5,851 nt of DNA from Actinomycetota bacterium. Its GTDB lineage: Bacteria > Actinomycetota > Actinomycetes > S36-B12 > UBA5976. The translations under genes and the position numbers were made by a program. The notes below the pieces were generated by a model. The model was not told the DNA's origin and did no database searches. It saw only the letters and a list, made by a program, of their open reading frames with translations. Positions 1 through 5,486 of this stretch are shown here, piece after piece. The number at the start of each line of letters is the position of its first letter. Positions within the stretch are counted from its first letter, which is position 1. The stretch lies in contig CANFIL010000081.1 in assembly GCA_947447095.1 (NCBI GenBank), forward strand, positions 1 through 5,851, read 5' to 3'.

Positions 1-83
1 GACTTGTGCGCGGTGTCCCAGCCGGACCTTTTGATGAACTAGGACGAGAGATGGATATTTTCTCTGGAGTCATTGATGCGTAA
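1..83 (+). CDS. mshB: C-terminal end of a probable MshB-type deacetylase (partial, 5' end outside window)
   Basis: The reading frame beginning at base 3 is open from the left edge and stops at TAA 81-83, giving 26 residues that begin LVRGVPAGPFDELGRE and end MDIFSGVIDA. An RLxRG...G...E.D.FxG ending is what I recall for actinobacterial MshB. MshB is the zinc-dependent PIG-L/LmbE-family enzyme that deacetylates N-acetylglucosaminyl-inositol in mycothiol synthesis, in the cytoplasm. The catalytic AHPDDE-type motif would lie upstream of the window, so the call rests on this short tail plus context. A small membrane protein gene follows and overlaps it by 8 bases, as with Rv1170 (mshB)-Rv1171 in M. 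tuberculosis. Alternatives are another PIG-L family deacetylase, such as the mycothiol-conjugate amidase Mca, or an unrelated protein. Confidence 0.55.
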   Translation, partial: LVRGVPAGPFDELGREMDIFSGVIDA

Positions 84-468
84 ATTCGGTTGGTTCGTTG
101 TTGGAGTACTCATTGGCTTTGGAGTGGGTATCGCAGCTGGATTTGTCCGCGCTGATCGGATCCGTATTGCTGGAGTCATGGTGCACTTCGGAATTGCATT
201 GGCAATCGCCGCCGTTTTAGTCATCCAACTGTGGCTCACTCGCCGCTTCCAATCTCGATGGATTGGTGTGGGTTATGCGGTCGGTTGGATTAGCGCGACT
301 ATCAAGCTCGGAGCTGCCAATGGCACAGGCGATCTCGTGCTACCTGGTTCAGCCCTTTCCACCGTGTACGTGTTGCTCGGGGCTATTGGACTATCGATGT
401 TCGCAGCCTTACCTCCGATGCGCCCCGAGGCGGCCTCAGCGCCGGCCGAAAGTGAGCCTCACACCTGA
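76..468 (+). CDS. Small four-helix integral membrane protein (DUF6113 / Rv1171-like), function unknown
   Basis: This 130-residue protein is hydrophobic throughout. Likely membrane segments lie at about residues 5-24, 32-54, 62-78 and 93-112, with charged loops (RADR near 25-28, TRRFQSR near 55-61) and a polar, Ala/Pro/Glu-rich C-terminal tail from about 113. No catalytic motif or cleavable signal peptide is evident. ATG at 76 is preferred to the TTG at 73 because GGAG (66-69) sits 6 bases before the ATG but only 3 before the TTG. The start overlaps the end of the upstream mshB-like gene by 8 bases, so the two are probably translationally coupled. Position after mshB and before the fdxA-dapC pair matches Rv1171 of M. 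tuberculosis and, as I recall, DUF6113 proteins of other actinobacteria. The family name is inference from size, topology and neighbourhood. No function is assigned. Confidence 0.75.
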   Translation: MRKFGWFVVGVLIGFGVGIAAGFVRADRIRIAGVMVHFGIALAIAAVLVIQLWLTRRFQSRWIGVGYAVGWISATIKLGAANGTGDLVLPGSALSTVYVLLGAIGLSMFAALPPMRPEAASAPAESEPHT

Positions 469-472
469 AGAT

Positions 473-512
473 GAGCCGATTGGCTCGGGCAAATCCGAAG
501 AATTCTCGGCTT
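473..512. repeat. Nested inverted repeats just after the membrane protein gene
   Basis: Five bases after the stop codon, GAGCC (473-477) and GGCTC (482-486) form a 5-bp stem around a GATT loop. Alternatively, GAGCCGA (473-479) can pair with TCGGCTT (506-512), with one G-T pair. Inside that, CCGA (495-498) and TCGG (506-509) flank GAATTC. These pairings exclude one another, so only one fold can exist at a time. No run of T follows either stem, so a standard intrinsic terminator is not supported. It could be a weak terminator, an mRNA 3' end or chance. Confidence 0.3.
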
Positions 513-522
513 AAATCACTGA

Positions 523-537
523 TGCCAAAAAGTGGCA
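523..537. repeat. Short perfect inverted repeat upstream of fdxA
   Basis: TGCCA (523-527) and TGGCA (533-537) are exact reverse complements separated by AAAAG. The dyad lies about 70 bases upstream of the fdxA start. Its size and position would suit an operator half-site pair or a small hairpin. A 5-bp arm is short enough to arise by chance, and no regulator is suggested by neighbouring genes. Confidence 0.25.
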
Positions 538-566
538 GTCGCGAGGCAAAGAAGGGCTGCAGCAGT

Positions 567-572
567 TAGTCT
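567..572 (+). promoter_or_regulatory. Candidate -10 element for fdxA-dapC
   Basis: TAGTCT fits the actinobacterial TANNNT -10 pattern and would place transcription start near 579. That leaves a 5' leader of about 27 bases which includes the fdxA Shine-Dalgarno. I see no convincing -35 hexamer at the proper distance. The 137-base gap before fdxA suggests a promoter somewhere here, but this particular site is only a candidate. Confidence 0.25.
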
Positions 573-595
573 TATGAACAGTCCCATCACGTATT

Positions 596-599
596 GGAG
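596..599 (+). promoter_or_regulatory. Ribosome binding site of fdxA (decides the start)
   Basis: GGAG lies 6 bases before ATG 606, which gives the typical MTYVI ferredoxin N-terminus. The in-frame TTG at 594 overlaps this site and would add four residues not found in the family, so ATG 606 is chosen. Confidence 0.8.
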
Positions 600-605
600 A
601 ACAAC

Positions 606-926
606 ATGACCTACGTCATCGCACTGCCTTGTGTAGACCTCAAGGACAAGGCTTGTATTGAAGAATGCCCAGTAGATTGCATCTACGAAGGTGACCGTAT
701 GTTGTACATCCAGGCTGACGAGTGCGTGGACTGTGGCGCATGCGAGCCAGTGTGCCCGACAGAGGCAATCTTCTACGAAGATGATGTCCCTGCAGAGTTT
801 GCTGAATTCAAGCAAGCCAACGTCGACTTCTTTGAAACTTTGGGCTCACCTGGTGGCGCTGCAAAGACCGGCAAGACAAGCAACGATCCAGCTTGGATTC
901 TTGCGCTGCCACCACAGGAGCACTAG
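606..926 (+). CDS. fdxA: 7Fe ferredoxin carrying [3Fe-4S] and [4Fe-4S] clusters
   Basis: This cytoplasmic one-electron carrier has 106 residues, the usual length for actinobacterial FdxA/FdxC. Cysteines are at 9, 17, 21, 25, 40, 43, 46 and 50. By alignment with Azotobacter ferredoxin I, C9, C17 and C50 should hold the [3Fe-4S] cluster and C21, C40, C43 and C46 the [4Fe-4S] cluster, leaving C25 free. The Azotobacter free cysteine at position 11 is absent here: the CxxC spacing at the first cluster is replaced by CVDL, and C9-to-C17 spacing is kept. The C-terminal GSPGGAAKTG stretch (about 81-90) is typical of the mycobacterial and Streptomyces proteins. The gene ends 3 bases before dapC, so the two are very likely co-transcribed. 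Partners are unknown; related ferredoxins serve cytochromes P450 and other oxidoreductases. Confidence 0.95.
   Translation: MTYVIALPCVDLKDKACIEECPVDCIYEGDRMLYIQADECVDCGACEPVCPTEAIFYEDDVPAEFAEFKQANVDFFETLGSPGGAAKTGKTSNDPAWILALPPQEH
916..920 (+). promoter_or_regulatory. Ribosome binding site of dapC (supports a TTG start)
   Basis: AGGAG inside the last codons of fdxA lies 9 bases before TTG 930. No ATG or GTG is at a suitable distance, and the next in-frame ATG or GTG start would remove the conserved LPDFPWD N-terminus. This makes TTG the likely initiator. Confidence 0.7.
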
Positions 927-929
927 TAC

Positions 930-2018
930 TTGGCAACACCACTTGCTCACGGGTTACCTGATTTCCCGTGGGACCGCATCGCACAAGCTGGTGAAATAGC
1001 GCGGACGCATGCAGATGGAATTGTGGATCTGTCGATTGGTACGCCCGTTGACGACACACCTGAATTAATCCAAGAAGCGCTGCGCGTACATGCGAATGCA
1101 CCTGGTTATCCAACTGCACTTGGCTTGCCGGAATTACGTCAGGCGTGGGTGTCATGGGGACGCCGAATTCTTAACGCTGATGTGACTATCGATCACGTTG
1201 CGCCACTTATCGGCTCCAAAGAACTTGTCGCTTGGTTGCCTATCGTGCTTGGTCTTGGCAAAGACGACGTTGTCGCTGTGCCAGAACTTGCGTACCCGAC
1301 CTACGCTGTTGGCGCCTTGATGGCTGGTGCACAATTTGTCACCTACAGTTCAGCAGATTCCATTCCAAAAAACGCCTCGATGATTTGGGTGAACTCTCCA
1401 AGCAACCCAACTGGGTATGTCATGAGCGTTGACGAATTACGTTCAGTTGTTGCACGTGGCCGTGAATTAAACGTCCCAGTGGTAAGCGACGAATGTTATG
1501 TCGAACTTGGTTGGGAAGAAGCACCAGTCTCTGTTCTAGACCCTCGCGTTAACGATGGAAATCTTCAAAACATTTTGAGTGTTCATTCATTGTCAAAGCG
1601 CAGCAATCTTGCGGGTTACCGTTCGGGTGCTGTACTTGGTGACGACCAACTGATTGCCGCAATAGTTTCGTTACGCAAACATGCAGGCATGTTGATGCCG
1701 ATGCCGGTCCAGCATGCAACCATCGCAGCCCTCGGTGACGATGCTCATGTACTCGAGCAGAAGGCCCGTTATCGCGCCCGCCGTGACGTACTTCACAGCG
1801 CGTTCACATCTGCTGGATTTGAGATCCACCATTCGCAAGCTGGACTTTACCTGTGGCTCACCCGCGGTCAGGATTGCCTCGAAACCGTCAATTGGCTGGC
1901 TCAGAAGGGCATTTTGGTGGCTCCTGGAGACTTTTATGGCCCAGCGGGACAGATGTTCGTCCGGGTGGCAATGACCGCCACAGACGAGCGAATTGCTGCT
2001 GCCGCAAGCCGTCTGTAA
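930..2018 (+). CDS. dapC: N-succinyl-L,L-diaminopimelate aminotransferase (PLP-dependent, fold type I)
   Basis: DapC transfers an amino group from glutamate to N-succinyl-2-amino-6-ketopimelate, making N-succinyl-L,L-diaminopimelate, the step between DapD and DapE in the diaminopimelate/lysine pathway. The 362-residue protein shows class I/II aminotransferase landmarks in order: the N-terminal LPDFPWDRIA and DLSIGTPVDDTP segments typical of actinobacterial DapC (9-18, 33-44), NSPSNPTG at 155-162 with N159, SDECY at 186-190 with D187 and Y190 for PLP contact, SLSKRSNLAG at 220-229 with K223 as the Schiff-base lysine, the phosphate-binding R231, and R345 near the C-terminus as the probable substrate-carboxylate arginine. 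It appears complete. It starts at TTG, 3 bases after fdxA, so it probably depends on fdxA transcription. dapD and dapE lie downstream, separated from it by gltA. Confidence 0.92.
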   Translation: MATPLAHGLPDFPWDRIAQAGEIARTHADGIVDLSIGTPVDDTPELIQEALRVHANAPGYPTALGLPELRQAWVSWGRRILNADVTIDHVAPLIGSKELVAWLPIVLGLGKDDVVAVPELAYPTYAVGALMAGAQFVTYSSADSIPKNASMIWVNSPSNPTGYVMSVDELRSVVARGRELNVPVVSDECYVELGWEEAPVSVLDPRVNDGNLQNILSVHSLSKRSNLAGYRSGAVLGDDQLIAAIVSLRKHAGMLMPMPVQHATIAALGDDAHVLEQKARYRARRDVLHSAFTSAGFEIHHSQAGLYLWLTRGQDCLETVNWLAQKGILVAPGDFYGPAGQMFVRVAMTATDERIAAAASRL

Positions 2019-2031
2019 CTGCGACGTGCAT

Positions 2032-2061
2032 TAGTCACACGCCCTAGTGGCGGAGTAAATT
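2032..2061 (+). promoter_or_regulatory. Candidate leaderless promoter of gltA
   Basis: TAAATT (2056-2061) fits the TANNNT -10 pattern and ends 6 bases before ATG 2068, so the predicted first transcribed base is the A of the start codon. TAGTCA (2032-2037) matches TTGACA at 4 of 6 positions with an 18-base spacer. The only Shine-Dalgarno-like sequence, GGAG at 2052-2055, is 12 bases from the start, which is too far to be convincing. A small dyad, CGCC/GGCG (2040-2043 and 2049-2052), lies in the spacer. Confidence 0.5.
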
Positions 2062-2067
2062 GAAAGC

Positions 2068-3342
2068 ATGTCAGATGCGATCCTTCACCACGATGGTGGT
2101 CAATTAACCTTCAAAGAGGTCCAAGCAACCGTTGGCTCGAATGCCTACAACACGGGAGCACTTCTTAAAGAAACTGGCCGAGTCGCACTCGACTACGGAT
2201 TCATGAACACTGCGTCATGCGAATCGTCGATCACCTACATTGATGGCGACGCAGGTATCTTGCGTTACCGCGGTTACCCGATCGAGCAACTTGCGGAGAA
2301 GAGCTCATTTCTTGAAGTGTCCTATCTGCTGATTTACGGAGAACTTCCAACTCCTGCGCAGCTATCAACATTTGAATCTGACATTCAGCATCACACGATG
2401 GTCCACGAAGACCTTCGCCGGTTCTTTGACGGTTTTCCTCGCGACGCGCACCCCATGCCAGTCCTGAGTTCAGCAGTGAGCGCATTGTCGACGTTCTACC
2501 AAGATGCACTCGATCCATTCGATGAGCATCAAGTTGAGATGTCCACGATCCGTTTGATGGCAAAGCTTCCAACAATGGCGGCTTACGCGCACAAAAAGAC
2601 AATTGGCCAGCCGTATCTGTATCCTGATAACTCATTGGGTTACACCGAGAACTTCTTGCGCATGACCTTTGGTGTTCCTGCCGAGCAGTACATCGCTGAT
2701 CCTGACATCGTCAAGGCACTTGACATGCTGTTTATTCTTCACGCCGATCATGAACAAAACTGTTCAACATCAACCGTGCGCATGGTTGGTTCGTCGCAGG
2801 CAAACTTGTTCGCTTCAGTTTCTGCAGGAATCAATGCGTTGTTTGGTCCACTTCACGGTGGCGCCAACCAGGCTGTGCTCGACATGCTCAAAGACATCAA
2901 TGAGTCCGACGAAGGCGTTGAGGGATTCATTCGCCGCGTAAAGAACAAAGAAGACGGCGTTCGCTTGATGGGCTTTGGTCACCGGGTCTACAAGAATTAC
3001 GATCCACGTGCATCAATCATCAAGAAGCATGCCGACGAAATCCTGACCAAGATGGGTGTTGATGACCCGTTATTCGACATCGCTAAGCGTTTGGAAGAAG
3101 TCGCACTTGCTGATGACTTCTTCAAGGAGCGCAAGCTTTATCCGAATGTCGATTTCTACACCGGTTTGATTTACCGTGCGATCGGATTCCCAACACCAAT
3201 GTTTACCGTGCTCTTCGCACTTGGTCGTTTGCCAGGTTGGATTGCACAATGGCACGAAATGATCAATGATCCTGAAACCAAGATCGGTCGCCCACGCCAG
3301 GTGTACATCGGCGCTCCAGAGCGTAACTATCCATCGAAGTAA
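2068..3342 (+). CDS. gltA: Citrate synthase, type II bacterial (GltA)
   Basis: This enzyme condenses acetyl-CoA and oxaloacetate to citrate, the entry step of the TCA cycle, in the cytoplasm. It has 424 residues, close to the usual size of bacterial type II enzymes with the extra N-terminal beta domain (about residues 10-50 here). The catalytic residues are intact: H263 in GPLHGGAN, H305 in GFGHRVYKN and D362 in NVDFYTG, which correspond in position to H264, H305 and D362 of the E. coli enzyme. HADHEQN at 225-231 and RYRGYPIEQLA near 66-76 are also family signatures. Neither 2-methylcitrate genes nor a second citrate synthase is nearby, so ordinary citrate synthase is the best call, though methylcitrate synthases are related. 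It lies 49 bases after dapC and probably has its own promoter (-10 at 2056-2061). A strong hairpin follows its stop codon. Confidence 0.95.
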   Translation: MSDAILHHDGGQLTFKEVQATVGSNAYNTGALLKETGRVALDYGFMNTASCESSITYIDGDAGILRYRGYPIEQLAEKSSFLEVSYLLIYGELPTPAQLSTFESDIQHHTMVHEDLRRFFDGFPRDAHPMPVLSSAVSALSTFYQDALDPFDEHQVEMSTIRLMAKLPTMAAYAHKKTIGQPYLYPDNSLGYTENFLRMTFGVPAEQYIADPDIVKALDMLFILHADHEQNCSTSTVRMVGSSQANLFASVSAGINALFGPLHGGANQAVLDMLKDINESDEGVEGFIRRVKNKEDGVRLMGFGHRVYKNYDPRASIIKKHADEILTKMGVDDPLFDIAKRLEEVALADDFFKERKLYPNVDFYTGLIYRAIGFPTPMFTVLFALGRLPGWIAQWHEMINDPETKIGRPRQVYIGAPERNYPSK

Positions 3343-3347
3343 ACTTC

Positions 3348-3391
3348 AATACGTAAGACCCCGATCTTGTTGGATCGGGGTCTTACGTATT
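3348..3391. terminator. Bidirectional transcription terminator between gltA and dapD
   Basis: A 19-base arm at 3348-3366 is the exact reverse complement of 3373-3391, around a TTGTTG loop (3367-3372). Each arm carries a GACCCCGATC/GATCGGGGTC core flanked by an AT-rich TACGTA end. It begins 6 bases after the gltA stop and ends 7 bases before the dapD stop, between converging genes. Because the stem is symmetric, it can stop transcription from both sides. The T-runs beyond the stem are short (TATT then TCACG on the forward side), so its strength relies on the long stem. Confidence 0.9.
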
Positions 3392-3398
3392 TCACGAA

Positions 3399-4322
3399 CT
3401 AATTGGCATGAAGAGCGCTGTTCAAGCCACCCCATGTACCTTCACGGTTTGATGCTTCGAGTGCTCCGGTTACCGAGTTGCGACGGAAGAGTAATCCATT
3501 GGCACCAGAAAGTTCCTTGCCCTTAACAACGGTGGCGTCAGGCAACGTGATCTTTGACCCGGCAGTGATGTAGCAGCCAGCTTCAACAACACAGTTATCA
3601 CCAAGTGAAATTCCAACACCGGCGTTGGCGCCAATCAAGCAGCTCTTACCGATAGTGATGACTTCTTTGCCACCACCTGAGAGTGTGCCCATGATGCTTG
3701 CGCCACCACCAACGTCTGAACCGTCTCCGACCACAACGCCAGCCGAGATGCGACCTTCGACCATGCTGGCACCAAGTGTTCCGGCATTGAAGTTCACGAA
3801 GCCTTCGTGCATGACTGTTGTACCACTTGCTAGATGTGCTCCGAGGCGAACGCGATCGGCATCAGCAATTCGCACTCCACTTGGTACGACGTAATCGACC
3901 ATACGTGGGAACTTGTCCACGCCAAAGACTGTGAGGTGGCCACCCTTGCTGCGCACGTTGAGCTGAGTTGTCGTCAAGTGCTCGAGTGCAACGGGACCGA
4001 GATTCGTCCAGGCGTTATTTGGAAGCAAACCAAAGATGCCATCCATTGAAATGCTGCGCGGTGTGACTAGTCGATGGGACAGCAGGTGCAGACGTAAATA
4101 CGCATCAGCAGTGTCAGTTGGAGGTGCATCAAGATCTGCAATATGTACTTCAATGACCGTGGTGCGGGTGCCGCGAAGGTCGTCGGTATTAATGCCGTGA
4201 TCTAGGCCGGATGGCGCAGTAGGCGTGCTACCTAAGGCTGGTTCTGGGAACCAAACATCTAGAACCTGGTCGTTAAATACGGTTGCGAGCCCGATTCCAG
4301 AAGCGGTGCGTGCTGAAGTCAT
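3399..4322 (-). CDS. dapD: 2,3,4,5-tetrahydropyridine-2,6-dicarboxylate N-succinyltransferase, actinobacterial type
   Basis: DapD transfers succinyl from succinyl-CoA to tetrahydrodipicolinate, the first step of the succinylase branch toward diaminopimelate. The 307-residue protein has an alpha/beta N-terminal domain (about 1-125), then a left-handed beta-helix of hexapeptide repeats (about 145-265), including GDGSDVGGGASIMGTLSGGG at 199-218 and GANAGVGISLGDN, and a short C-terminal segment with LLFRRNSVTG. It matches the M. tuberculosis type (Rv1201c, about 317 residues) rather than the E. coli type. With a constant 10-residue offset, E189 corresponds to the glutamate proposed as catalytic (E199), and D156 and E173 to the metal ligands (D166, E183); these equivalences are from memory. 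The chosen ATG at 4322 has AAGGG 6 bases upstream. A longer frame from 4376 adds a segment without family support and overlaps dapE. It converges with gltA and diverges from dapE. Confidence 0.95.
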   Translation of the reverse strand: MTSARTASGIGLATVFNDQVLDVWFPEPALGSTPTAPSGLDHGINTDDLRGTRTTVIEVHIADLDAPPTDTADAYLRLHLLSHRLVTPRSISMDGIFGLLPNNAWTNLGPVALEHLTTTQLNVRSKGGHLTVFGVDKFPRMVDYVVPSGVRIADADRVRLGAHLASGTTVMHEGFVNFNAGTLGASMVEGRISAGVVVGDGSDVGGGASIMGTLSGGGKEVITIGKSCLIGANAGVGISLGDNCVVEAGCYITAGSKITLPDATVVKGKELSGANGLLFRRNSVTGALEASNREGTWGGLNSALHAN

Positions 4323-4328
4323 AGTCTG

Positions 4329-4333
4329 CCCTT
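4329..4333 (-). promoter_or_regulatory. Ribosome binding site of dapD (decides the start)
   Basis: Read on the minus strand, AAGGG lies 6 bases before ATG 4322-4320. This favours the MTSARTASG start over an ATG 54 bases further upstream at 4376, which lies inside dapE on the opposite strand. Confidence 0.8.
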
Positions 4334-4352
4334 CGCGATTTTTCGAATACAG

Positions 4353-4365
4353 GACTACCGTAGTC
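4353..4365. promoter_or_regulatory. Symmetric divergent -10 element shared by dapD and dapE
   Basis: GACTAC-C-GTAGTC is a perfect 13-base dyad around one central base. Its core TACCGTA reads as a TANNNT -10 on both strands: TACCGT at 4356-4361 forward and TACGGT at 4362-4357 reverse. The forward element ends 6 bases before GTG 4368, predicting a leaderless dapE mRNA starting at 4368. The reverse element predicts a start near 4350 and a dapD leader of about 27 bases containing its Shine-Dalgarno. No strong -35 is visible on either side: TTCGCG at 4332-4337 forward and TCAACG at 4386-4381 reverse each match 3 of 6 positions. Alternatively, or additionally, the dyad could be a repressor operator. 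Confidence 0.55.
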
Positions 4366-4367
4366 GT

Positions 4368-5474
4368 GTGGGACACATTGCGTTGAATGCGGATGCCGAT
4401 GTCGTTAGTTTGACTCGGGACTTGGTCAATTTCCCTAGTGTCTCGCGCAATGAAGCAGCTCTCTGTGACGCGATTGAGGCCATACTTCGAGCCAAGCCTT
4501 GGCTGGAAGTCACTCGCATCAGCAACAGCCTGGTAGCTCGAACCAACTTAGGTAGATCTCAGCGAGTAATTGTTGCTGGCCACATCGACACCGTGCCAGT
4601 TGCTGACAATGACAGCGCTGTCGACGTGCTTGCAGGTGGATCTTTGCCAAGCGGTCAAAAAGTTGACGAAGACGTACTCTTCGGTTTGGGCTCGTGTGAC
4701 ATGAAAGGCGGCGTCGCGGTTGCGTTGCGCGCTGCAGTCACAATCGATGAACCTGCATTCGACGTCACCTACATCTTTTATGAATGTGAAGAAATTGATA
4801 GCAGCCTCAATGGGTTAACCGTTATCGCTGCGCAACGCCCTGAGCTGTTGGTCGCAGACATCGCAGTCCTGCTAGAGCCGAGCAACGCTGGCATTGAAGC
4901 GGGCTGCCAAGGAACGCTAGTTGCACAAGTTGAGATCAAGGGTGTTCGCGCCCATAGTGCGCGTTCATGGAAGGGCGTCAACGCGGTTCACGGTCTAACT
5001 GAATTGCTGGCTCGACTGAATGCGTACGAACCACGGCGTGTAGAAATTGACGGACTTGAATATCGCGAAGGTCTCAACGCGGTTCAAATTCATGGTGGAG
5101 TGGCCAATAACGTAATTCCAGATTCAGTGCTTGTAAATGTTAATTATCGATATGCACCGAGTCGAACTTCCGCGGAAGCCGAATCCCACGTTCGTGAAGT
5201 ACTTGGAGATTACGATATTGCAATCCTGGATAACACGGCCGGTGCAATGCCTGGACTTGATCGACCAGCGCTTGCTGACCTTGTTGCCCGAGCCAATGGT
5301 CAAGTAGCGCCGAAGTTTGGCTGGACAGATGTTGCGCGGTTTTACGCGCTCGGCATTCCAGCTGTCAACATGGGACCAGGCGATCCAAGTTTGGCGCATG
5401 CCCGCAATGAGCATGTTCCTATCAGCCAGTTACACAGTTGCGAAGCTACGGTTCATGCCTGGCTACGCGGCTAG
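4368..5474 (+). CDS. dapE: Succinyl-diaminopimelate desuccinylase (M20 family zinc hydrolase)
   Basis: DapE hydrolyses N-succinyl-L,L-diaminopimelate to L,L-diaminopimelate and succinate in the cytoplasm. The 368-residue protein has the dinuclear-zinc M20 arrangement: GHIDTVP at 71-77 with ligand H72 and D74, GSCDMKGG at 108-115 with the bridging D111, ECEE at 139-142 with E141 as general base and E142 as ligand, E170 in LLEPS, and H349 in RNEHVPI. The inserted dimerisation domain spans about 180-290 and includes H196 in RAHSARSWKG, equivalent to the histidine reported to enter the partner's active site. GTG 4368 is chosen because a -10 element sits at the leaderless distance. TTG 4383 is the other possible start, 5 codons later, with a poor GGGA Shine-Dalgarno. 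The gene diverges from dapD and its stop codon overlaps the ribosome binding site of the following LOG-family gene. Confidence 0.93.
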   Translation: MGHIALNADADVVSLTRDLVNFPSVSRNEAALCDAIEAILRAKPWLEVTRISNSLVARTNLGRSQRVIVAGHIDTVPVADNDSAVDVLAGGSLPSGQKVDEDVLFGLGSCDMKGGVAVALRAAVTIDEPAFDVTYIFYECEEIDSSLNGLTVIAAQRPELLVADIAVLLEPSNAGIEAGCQGTLVAQVEIKGVRAHSARSWKGVNAVHGLTELLARLNAYEPRRVEIDGLEYREGLNAVQIHGGVANNVIPDSVLVNVNYRYAPSRTSAEAESHVREVLGDYDIAILDNTAGAMPGLDRPALADLVARANGQVAPKFGWTDVARFYALGIPAVNMGPGDPSLAHARNEHVPISQLHSCEATVHAWLRG

Positions 5475-5478
5475 GAGG
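5473..5478 (+). promoter_or_regulatory. Strong ribosome binding site overlapping the dapE stop codon
   Basis: AGGAGG starts within the TAG stop of dapE (5472-5474) and lies 8 bases before ATG 5487. It is the best Shine-Dalgarno match in the window and suggests efficient, coupled translation of the LOG-family gene from the dapE transcript. Confidence 0.85.
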
Positions 5479-5486
5479 AACCCCAA

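Noticed and set aside
263..514. 83-residue forward frame overlapping the membrane protein gene and the gap after it
   Set aside because: It shares most of its length with the membrane protein gene in another frame, and its sequence is low-complexity and unlike a real protein.
594..605. TTG 594 as the fdxA start
   Set aside because: The TTG overlaps the Shine-Dalgarno used by ATG 606, and MTYVI is the usual ferredoxin N-terminus.
516..1155. Two minus-strand open frames (516-815 and 808-1155) opposite fdxA and the start of dapC
   Set aside because: They mirror the cysteine-rich ferredoxin and the dapC N-terminus and have no family resemblance; the forward genes are certain.
2040..2052. CGCC/GGCG dyad as a terminator after dapC
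   Set aside because: The stem is only 4 bp and no T-run follows; it lies in the spacer of the candidate gltA promoter, so at most it is a weak operator candidate.
2231..2635. 134-residue open frame on the minus strand inside gltA
   Set aside because: It lies wholly opposite a well-supported citrate synthase gene, has no recognisable motif or ribosome binding site that I can see, and its composition looks like an antisense shadow.
4323..4376. N-terminal extension of dapD to ATG 4376
   Set aside because: The internal ATG 4322 has a well-spaced AAGGG, the family starts near there, and the extension would overlap dapE and cover the putative shared promoter.
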